In this document: piece after piece, positions 45,347 to 51,154 of the stretch
Layout of the letters: every line of letters starts with the position of its first letter
Numbering within the stretch: position 1 is the stretch's first letter
Assembly: GCA_026419405.1 (NCBI GenBank)
Contig: JANZZL010000109.1
Span: 1 to 51,154 of the forward strand
Direction: 5' to 3'
Source: Paracoccaceae bacterium
GTDB taxonomy: Bacteria > Pseudomonadota > Alphaproteobacteria > Rhodobacterales > Rhodobacteraceae
DNA length: 51,154 nt
Notes under the pieces: generated by a model
The model's database searches: none
What the model was told of the DNA's origin: nothing
What the model saw: only the letters and a program-made list of their open reading frames with translations
Position numbers and translations under genes: made by a program

Positions 45347-46573
45347 TCAGTCGTAGCGCCGGAGATCCTCGATCACCTTGCCGTCGTTCGGCAGCGACCC
45401 CGGCGCCACGAGCTCGATCCTGCCCCTGAGCTTGAGGCTATCCAATAGCGAGCTTTCGTATAACTCCGGGTTATCCGCCGGGGTTTCCACCTTCACCGTC
45501 ATCACGTCCATCTCGCCCTCGCGCGTGGCGATGACGCGGGCACGGGCGACCTCGGCGTGCCTGGCGACGAAGGCGGCGACCTGTTCGGGGCGGACGAACA
45601 TGCCCTTGATCTTGGTCGCCTGATCGGCCCGGCCCATCCAGCCGCGGATGCGCATGTTGGTGCGGCCGCAGGGGCTCGTCCCCGGCAGCACGGCCGAGAG
45701 GTCTCCGGTGGCGAAGCGGATCAGCGGATAGTCGGGGTTGAGCGTGGTCACGACCACCTCGCCGACCTCGCCCTCGGGCACCGGGTCGCCGGTGCCGGGG
45801 CGGACGATCTCGACGATCACGCCCTCGTCCACGATCATCCCCTCCATCGCCGGGCTCTCGTAGGCGATGCTGCCGAGGTCGGCGGTGGCGTAGCATTGCA
45901 GGCAGGCGATGCCGCGGTCGGCATATTCCTTGCGCAGCGAAGGGAAGAGCGCCCCGCCCCCGACCGCCGCCCGAGCGATCCGCAGCCGTTCGCCCATCTC
46001 CTCGGCCTTGTCGAGGATCGCCTTCAGGAAGTCGGGCGTGCCGGCATAGGCGGTGCTGCCGATGTCGGCGGCGGCGCGCACCTGAAGCTCGGTCTGGCCG
46101 GTGCCGGCGGGGAACACGGTCGCGCCCACCGCCCGCGCCGCACTCTCGAACATGTGGCCGGCGGGGGTGAAGTGGTAGGCGAAGCAGTTCTGCACCACGT
46201 CGCCGCGGCCGATGCCCGCGGCGTGCAGGAAGCGGCCCAGCCGCCACCAGTCGGGCGCATCCATCCGGCCCGGTTCGTAGATCGGGCCGGGCGACTGGAA
46301 GAGATGCGTGCGCTCCGCCCCGGCGAAGCCGCCAAGCGGCGGCAGGGCGGCCTGCGCGCGGGAGAGTTCGGACTTGCGCAGCACCGGCAGCCGGGCGAGC
46401 GCCGCGCGGTCGGTGACTGACGCGGGATCAACCCCGGCGAGCGTCTCGGCGAAACCCGGCAGGGCCTGCGCCCTGGCGACCTGCGCGGGCAGCGCGGCGG
46501 CGATCGCCGCCTCCCTCTCGTCGGCGCTGCGGGTCTCCAGCCTGTCGTAATGGCCCATCGCCCCGTCCTTCAT
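45347..46573 (-). CDS. PaaK-like AMP-binding acyl/aryl-CoA ligase
   Basis: A 408-aa adenylate-forming protein of the phenylacetate-CoA ligase family. Conserved regions: FQSPGPIYEPGRMDAPDWWRLGRF where typical PaaK has the TSGTTG nucleotide loop, VFPAGTGQTELQV, YAGTPDFLKAIL, the Y/D acidic turn IRFATGDLSAV, and ending PNDGKVIEDLRRYD with the catalytic Lys. It would activate an aromatic or branched carboxylate with CoA. Start ATG 46573 has GAGGA; a later ATG (46558) is also well placed. It is the last gene of the Liv-type transporter operon, so it probably processes the imported solute. Confidence 0.8.
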   Translation of the reverse strand: MKDGAMGHYDRLETRSADEREAAIAAALPAQVARAQALPGFAETLAGVDPASVTDRAALARLPVLRKSELSRAQAALPPLGGFAGAERTHLFQSPGPIYEPGRMDAPDWWRLGRFLHAAGIGRGDVVQNCFAYHFTPAGHMFESAARAVGATVFPAGTGQTELQVRAAADIGSTAYAGTPDFLKAILDKAEEMGERLRIARAAVGGGALFPSLRKEYADRGIACLQCYATADLGSIAYESPAMEGMIVDEGVIVEIVRPGTGDPVPEGEVGEVVVTTLNPDYPLIRFATGDLSAVLPGTSPCGRTNMRIRGWMGRADQATKIKGMFVRPEQVAAFVARHAEVARARVIATREGEMDVMTVKVETPADNPELYESSLLDSLKLRGRIELVAPGSLPNDGKVIEDLRRYD

Positions 46574-46582
46574 CGCGCGTCC

Positions 46583-47425
46583 TCAGCTCAGCCAGCGCTT
46601 CCGCCGCCGGTAGCTGCGCACCTCGCGGAAGCTCCTGCGGCCCGTCTCGGACATGCCGAGGTAGAATTCCTTCACGTCGGGGTTCTCGCGCAGCGCGGCG
46701 GCGGTGCCCTCCATCACCACGCGGCCGTTCTCCAGGATGTAGCCGGCGTGGGCGAAGCGGAGCGCGACGTTGGTGTTCTGCTCGGCGAGCAGGAAGGTCA
46801 CCCCCTGTTCCTCATTCAGCCGCCTGACGATCTCGAAGATCTGCTCGACGAGCTGCGGGGCGAGGCCCATCGAGGGTTCGTCGAGCAGGATCGTCTCGGG
46901 CCGGCTCATCAGCGCGCGGCCGATCGCGGTCATCTGCTGCTCGCCGCCCGAGGTGTAGCCCGCCTGGCTGCGCCGGCGCTCCTTCAGGCGGGGGAAGTAG
47001 GCATAGACCATCTCGAGGTCGGCGCGGATCGCGGCCGCCCCGTCGCGGCGGGTGTAGGCGCCGGTCAGCAGGTTCTCCTCCACGGTCAGGTGGCCGAAGC
47101 AGTGGCGCCCCTCCATCACCTGGATCACGCCCCTCCTGACCAGCGCCGCGGGGTCGAGATCCTGCACGCGCTCGCCGCGGTAGGTGATCGTGCCCTTCGT
47201 CACCTCGCCGCGCTCGGACTTCAGCAGGTTCGAGATCGCCTTGAGCGTCGTGGTCTTGCCCGCGCCGTTGCCGCCCAGAAGCGCGGTGATCCCCCCCTTG
47301 GCCACGCAGAGCGAGACGCCCTTCAGCACCAGGATGACATGGTTGTAGATCACCTCGATGTTGTTCACCTCCAGCAGCGCCTCGCGGGCCGGGGCGTCCT
47401 TCGGTCTCGGGGCGGCGTCGGGCAT
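46583..47425 (-). CDS. livF: Branched-chain amino acid-type ABC transporter ATPase (LivF)
   Basis: A 280-aa ATPase. Walker A is GGNGAGKT (51-58), signature YTSGGEQQM, Walker B ETILLDEP with SMGLAPQLVEQIF, and the switch His region follows. A basic tail (RRSFREVRSYRRRKRWLS) extends beyond the usual 235-residue LivF. It works with LivG, LivH and LivM at the inner membrane. The next gene, the PaaK-like ligase, starts 9 bp after it. Confidence 0.93.
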   Translation of the reverse strand: MPDAAPRPKDAPAREALLEVNNIEVIYNHVILVLKGVSLCVAKGGITALLGGNGAGKTTTLKAISNLLKSERGEVTKGTITYRGERVQDLDPAALVRRGVIQVMEGRHCFGHLTVEENLLTGAYTRRDGAAAIRADLEMVYAYFPRLKERRRSQAGYTSGGEQQMTAIGRALMSRPETILLDEPSMGLAPQLVEQIFEIVRRLNEEQGVTFLLAEQNTNVALRFAHAGYILENGRVVMEGTAAALRENPDVKEFYLGMSETGRRSFREVRSYRRRKRWLS

Positions 47426-47491
47426 CGCGTCTCTCCCTGGGTTGCGTCCCCGGGCGGGGGTCGGCCCGTCCGGGGCAAGGCATCGGCGCCC

Positions 47492-48790
47492 TCAGCCCTC
47501 GCAGGCCTCGTTCACCGGCCAGGGGGCGTTGGCGGCGGCGTATTCGGCCGCCTTCTCGGCGACGAGCGGCGCGATCACGGCCTGGTCGGCCTGAAGCAGG
47601 TCGGAGGCCTGCACGAACTGCGTGCCGTCCCATTCCAGCATCCAGGCGCCGGAATGGCCGGTGTGGTCGGCGCAGCTGGTGGAGAACGGCGCCATCATGC
47701 CCGTGAGCCCGAGCTCGTCGATGCGCTCCTGGGTGAAGTCGAGGTTCTCGAGCCCGTCGCGCAGCTGCGCCGCCGTGATCTGGGCGGTGCCGTGCATCTC
47801 CTGCGCGACGCGGATGCCCTCGGCGAGGATCGCCGAGATCACGATGCCGCGCTGGTAGAAGACCTCGCCCACCTCCTCGGCCGAGGCGAGCGACTTGCCC
47901 GCGTCGATCACGTGCTCGCGGATCGCGGCCATGACCGGGGCCTCGGGGTTGGGCAGCGACCAGGAGATCGCCCGGTAGCCCTTGCCCGCCTCGCCGACGA
48001 GCTGGAGGTCGTCGGTGTGGCTCGCCCACCAGACGCCGACGAACTGGTTCATCGGATAGCGCGTCTTGACCGCCTCGGCGATCGCGGCGGCGTTCATCGC
48101 GCCCCAGCCCCACATGATGACGAAATCCGGCTGCTCGCGCCGGATCTGCAGCCACTGCGCCGACTGGTTCTGCATCTCGGTCAGGCCGACGGGAATCGGC
48201 AGCAGCGTGAAGCCGTGGTCGGCGGCGAGCTTCTCCAGCAGGGGCAGCGGCTCCTTGCCGTAGGGATGATCGAGGTGCAGGAAGGCGATCTTCTTGCCGG
48301 AAAGCGTGCCGAGGTCGCCGCCCGAGAGGTGGTGCAGGATCATGTAGGCGCCGTCCCAGTAGGAGGCCGGCGGGTTGAAGGCCCACTGGAACGTCCTGCC
48401 GTCGGTCATCGGCGAGAACCCGTAGCCCGGCGCCAGGATCGGGATCTGGTCGACGTTGGTCTTGGGCAGGACCTGGAGCGTGATGCCGGTGGACCAGGGC
48501 TGGGTGACGATGGCCTGCGCCTTGGTCTTCTCGTAGCACTCCACCCCCTTCTCGGTGTTGTAGCCGGTCTCGCATTCCTCGAAGTTCACCGGAATGCCGC
48601 CGATGCCGCCGTCGCGGGCGTTCAGCATCAGCATGTAGTCGCGCTGGCCGTTCATCAGCGGGATGCCGGTCGCCGCGAAGGGGCCGGTCCGGTAGCTGAG
48701 GTTCGGCGTGTAGAGTTCCTGCGCGGCGGCCGCCCCGGCGGCCATCGCCGCCACGGCCCCGGCAAGGGCCAGTCTCGTCCAGGGTCTCAC
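47492..48790 (-). CDS. Periplasmic substrate-binding protein of the Liv-type transporter
   Basis: A 432-aa type I periplasmic binding protein with signal peptide (MRPWTRLALAGAVAAMAAGAAAAQ). It has the two-lobed Leu/Ile/Val-binding pattern with NARDGGIGGIPV, KIAFLHLDHPYGKE and LADGLRVAQEMHG-like segments. GTG start at 48790 with AGGAAAG upstream. The combination with a PaaK-like ligase suggests an aromatic or short-chain carboxylate substrate rather than plain leucine. The ligand is not determined. Confidence 0.88.
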   Translation of the reverse strand: MRPWTRLALAGAVAAMAAGAAAAQELYTPNLSYRTGPFAATGIPLMNGQRDYMLMLNARDGGIGGIPVNFEECETGYNTEKGVECYEKTKAQAIVTQPWSTGITLQVLPKTNVDQIPILAPGYGFSPMTDGRTFQWAFNPPASYWDGAYMILHHLSGGDLGTLSGKKIAFLHLDHPYGKEPLPLLEKLAADHGFTLLPIPVGLTEMQNQSAQWLQIRREQPDFVIMWGWGAMNAAAIAEAVKTRYPMNQFVGVWWASHTDDLQLVGEAGKGYRAISWSLPNPEAPVMAAIREHVIDAGKSLASAEEVGEVFYQRGIVISAILAEGIRVAQEMHGTAQITAAQLRDGLENLDFTQERIDELGLTGMMAPFSTSCADHTGHSGAWMLEWDGTQFVQASDLLQADQAVIAPLVAEKAAEYAAANAPWPVNEACEG

Positions 48791-48843
48791 GTCTTTCCTC
48801 CCGTGTTCTTCGGTGTGGTGGTCGGCTCCGGCCCGGCCGGCCC

Positions 48844-49920
48844 CTAGTGCGGGAACGGCCAGAGGATGAGTTTCTCGCGGACGAGCTGCCACAGCCGCGC
48901 CAGCCCGTGCGGCTCGAGGATCAGGAAGAGGATGATGAGGCAGCCCACGATGATGACGTTGACGTGCTCGACCGTCGCCGACTTGATGGCGATGCCGAAG
49001 AGGTCGGGCACGGTGTTGAGCAGCACCGGCAGCGCCACGATCAGGATGGCGCCGAGGTAGTTCCCCAGGATCGAGCCGAGGCCGCCGATGATGGCGATGA
49101 ACAGCACGCGGAACGACAGGTCGATGTCGAAGAGATTGGGCTCGGCCGCGCCGCGCCACATGAAGACGAAGAGCGCCCCCGCGACGCCGACGATGTAGGA
49201 GGAGACGGCGAAGGCATGGAGCTTGGCCTTCATCAGGTTGATCCCGATCAGTTCGGCCGCGATGTCCATGTCGCGCACCGCCTTCCAGGTGCGGCCCGCC
49301 GCGCCGCGGGTGAGGTTGATGGCGACGACGGTCAGGAAGGTGACGATGCCGAGCACGAAGTAGTACTGCGCCGTCGAGGTGGCGAGCGGCCCGGCGACCC
49401 AGATCCCGAACATCTCCACGTTCGGCACCTGGATCGCGCCCGAGGCGTTGTCGTTGTAGAGCCAGCCCCATTTCTCGAAGAGCCAGACGAGGAAGAACTG
49501 CGCGGCGAGCGTGGCGATGGCGAGGTAGAAGCCCTTGATCCTGAGCGAGGGCAGGCCGAAGAGCACCCCGACCCCGGCCGAGAACAGCCCGGAGAGCAGG
49601 ACCGCGACGACAAGGTTCAGCTCGGGGAAGAGGGTGATGAGCTTGTAGCAGGCGTAGGCGCCCACGCCCATGAACGCCCCGGTGCCGAGCGAGAGCTGCC
49701 CGGCATAGCCGGTGAGCAGGTTCAGCCCCAGCGCGGCGAGCGCGTAGATCAGCACCGGGATCAGCAGCGTCTGGTAGGCGAACTCCGAGGCGGTGAGCGG
49801 AAAGACGACCCAGGCAAGCGCGAGGATGACGCCGAGCAGGATCGCGTCCTGGCGCAGCGGGAACAGCGCCTGGTCGGCCCGGTAGGAGGTCTTGAACTGT
49901 CCGGCGGTGCGGTAGAGCAT
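48844..49920 (-). CDS. livM: Liv-type ABC transporter permease (LivM)
   Basis: A 358-aa membrane protein with about ten hydrophobic segments. The characteristic stretch is LNLLTGYAGQLSLGTGAFMGVGAYA, followed by the EAA-like loop near RTWKAVRDMDIAAELIGINLMKAKL. Length is on the long side of LivM. It lies between LivH (24-bp gap) and the binding protein (53-bp gap) on the minus strand. Confidence 0.93.
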   Translation of the reverse strand: MLYRTAGQFKTSYRADQALFPLRQDAILLGVILALAWVVFPLTASEFAYQTLLIPVLIYALAALGLNLLTGYAGQLSLGTGAFMGVGAYACYKLITLFPELNLVVAVLLSGLFSAGVGVLFGLPSLRIKGFYLAIATLAAQFFLVWLFEKWGWLYNDNASGAIQVPNVEMFGIWVAGPLATSTAQYYFVLGIVTFLTVVAINLTRGAAGRTWKAVRDMDIAAELIGINLMKAKLHAFAVSSYIVGVAGALFVFMWRGAAEPNLFDIDLSFRVLFIAIIGGLGSILGNYLGAILIVALPVLLNTVPDLFGIAIKSATVEHVNVIIVGCLIILFLILEPHGLARLWQLVREKLILWPFPH

Positions 49921-49944
49921 CCCCTGTCCCCTCGCTTCGGCGCC

Positions 49945-50904
49945 TCAGACGCGCTCGATGATGCGCTCGCCGAACAGGCCCTGCGGCCGGAACAGCAGCA
50001 CGATCAGCGCCAGCACGTAGGCGAACCAGGCCTCGGTGGAGCCGCCGAGGAGCGGCTGGCCCCAGTAGATCTCGAAGAGCTTCTCCAGCACCCCGATGAG
50101 AAGCCCGCCGACGATCGCCCCGGTGATCGACTCGAGCCCGCCCAGCATCAGCACCGGCAGCGCCTTCAGCGCGATGATCTCGAGCGCGAAGGACACCCCC
50201 GCCCGGCTGCCCCAGGCGATGCCGGTCATCAGCGCGATGATGCCTGCCACGAACCAGACGAGCACCCAGATCGCGCTGAGCGAGATGCCGACCGAGACCG
50301 CGGCCTGGTGGTCGTCGCCCAGCGCGCGGATGGCCCGGCCCATGCGCGAGTAGTTGAGGAAGGCCAGAAGCCCCAGCACCATCGCCACGGCGCCCGCCAC
50401 CACCGTGATGTCGCGCGCCTCGAGCAGCATGAAGCCGCCGAAGGGGTTGAGCTCGACCGAGCCCGAGGGGATCCCGAGCTCGCGCGCGATCATCACCTTG
50501 TTCTCGCCGCCGAAGATGATCTCGCCCGAGCCGACGAGGATCAGCGTGATCCCGATCGTCGCCATGAACAGGACGATGTCGGGCTGGCCGATCAGCGGGC
50601 GCAGCACCAGCCGCTCGATGGCCACGGCGAGGCCGAACATCACCGCGAGCGTCCCCGCGAAGGCGACCCAGGCCGGCAGGCCCATGGCATGCAGGCCGAC
50701 GAGGGTGAGCGCGGCGAACACCACCATGATGCCCTGGGCGAAGTTGAAGATGCGCGAGGCGCGGAAGATCAGCACGAAGCCGAGTGCGATGAGCGCGTAG
50801 AGGATGCCCGAGACGAGCCCCTCCCAGATCACCTGCATGAGGAAATCGGGGGCGCCGAACATCTCGGCGAAGGGCCTGACGAGGATCCTCTGCAGCAGCT
50901 CCAT
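49945..50904 (-). CDS. livH: Liv-type ABC transporter permease (LivH)
   Basis: A 319-aa permease with about eight membrane spans. The typical N-terminal stretch is ILYALIALGFVLIFRASRIFNFAQGIMV, and the EAA-like coupling loop is GRAIRALGDDHQAAVSVGI. It pairs with LivM to form the membrane channel. It starts 12 bp after the livG stop. Confidence 0.93.
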   Translation of the reverse strand: MELLQRILVRPFAEMFGAPDFLMQVIWEGLVSGILYALIALGFVLIFRASRIFNFAQGIMVVFAALTLVGLHAMGLPAWVAFAGTLAVMFGLAVAIERLVLRPLIGQPDIVLFMATIGITLILVGSGEIIFGGENKVMIARELGIPSGSVELNPFGGFMLLEARDITVVAGAVAMVLGLLAFLNYSRMGRAIRALGDDHQAAVSVGISLSAIWVLVWFVAGIIALMTGIAWGSRAGVSFALEIIALKALPVLMLGGLESITGAIVGGLLIGVLEKLFEIYWGQPLLGGSTEAWFAYVLALIVLLFRPQGLFGERIIERV

Positions 50905-50916
50905 TCCGGCCTCCGT

Positions 50917-51154
50917 TCAGTCGTGCGCCACGCCGAGATAGGCGTCGATCACCGCGGGGTTGGCGCGCACCTCGGCGGGCGTGCCGTCGCCGATCTTGCG
51001 GCCGTAATCCATCACCACCACCCGGTCGGAGAGGTCCATGACCACGCCCATGTCGTGCTCGATCAGCACGATCGTGGTGCCGAACTCGTCGTTGACGTCG
51101 AGGATGAAGCGGCACATGTCCTGCTTTTCCTCGACGTTCATGCCGGCCATCGGC
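50917..51154 (-). CDS. livG: LivG-type ABC transporter ATPase, 3' end only
   Basis: Only the C-terminal part (about 78 codons) lies in the window; the N-terminus with the Walker A motif is beyond the right edge. Visible are TTIVLIEHDMGVVMDLSDRVVVMDYGRKIGDGTPAEVRANP (the switch His in LIEHDM) and the LGVAHD end, standard for LivG. It is the most upstream transporter gene seen on the minus strand, so the operon promoter is outside the window. Confidence 0.9.
   Translation of the reverse strand, partial: PMAGMNVEEKQDMCRFILDVNDEFGTTIVLIEHDMGVVMDLSDRVVVMDYGRKIGDGTPAEVRANPAVIDAYLGVAHD

Overview
The window is about 51 kb of very GC-rich (roughly 70% or more by eye) alphaproteobacterial chromosome. 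The bc1 operon order (Rieske, cytochrome b, cytochrome c1), the class II EPSP synthase, the zinc-ribbon DinB, the GTTC-N7-GTTC LexA-type box and the bacteriochlorophyll genes with TGT-N12-ACA operators all point to a phototrophic member of the Rhodobacterales (Rhodobacter/Paracoccaceae type). The genus cannot be fixed. The first 19 bases are a Tn5/Nextera mosaic end, so the left edge is a contig end with leftover adapter. The right edge cuts a gene (livG). Genes are packed tightly: no gene-free stretch exceeds 300 bases, and the largest gaps (about 110 to 170 bases) are described as promoters, leaders or terminators where something can be seen.

Left part (1-18 kb): a truncated TerC-family membrane protein; the alpha-2-macroglobulin/PBP1C periplasmic defence and repair pair; a soluble hybrid histidine kinase; a CsbD stress protein behind an EcfG-type promoter; RecQ; YggT; a thioesterase-like protein; then an overlapping run of an MFS permease, the murein endopeptidase MepA and a phytase-like secreted protein; and a YhhQ queuosine-precursor transporter.

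Middle (18-33 kb): a short transcription unit with a Shine-Dalgarno complementary to the whole 3' tail of 16S rRNA, just upstream of arfB; an AGXT2-like PLP enzyme coupled to an APH-type kinase; the bacteriochlorophyll-tail operon bchG-pucC-like-bchP-idi on the minus strand, with three TGT-N12-ACA (PpsR/CrtJ-type) motifs at its head, sitting directly downstream of aroA-cmk and so outside the usual photosynthesis cluster context; a glycosyltransferase; and serine biosynthesis as a serC-serA-phosphoesterase operon with a serC-type leader, divergent from serB.

Right part (33-51 kb): the petABC operon for cytochrome bc1; a radical SAM gene coupled to a DUF4130-UdgX fusion with a perfect LexA-type box next to its start codon, the strongest candidate here for a little-described system (an SOS-controlled DNA repair or modification pair); a four-helix stress protein with a second EcfG-type promoter; a GST; DinB; an N-formylglutamate amidohydrolase-like protein; tRNA-Val(GAC) and rpmJ as one transcription unit with a good promoter and terminator; a YdeI-like protein; a caspase-like protein without any cysteine; and a Liv-type ABC transporter operon ending in a PaaK-like acyl-CoA ligase.
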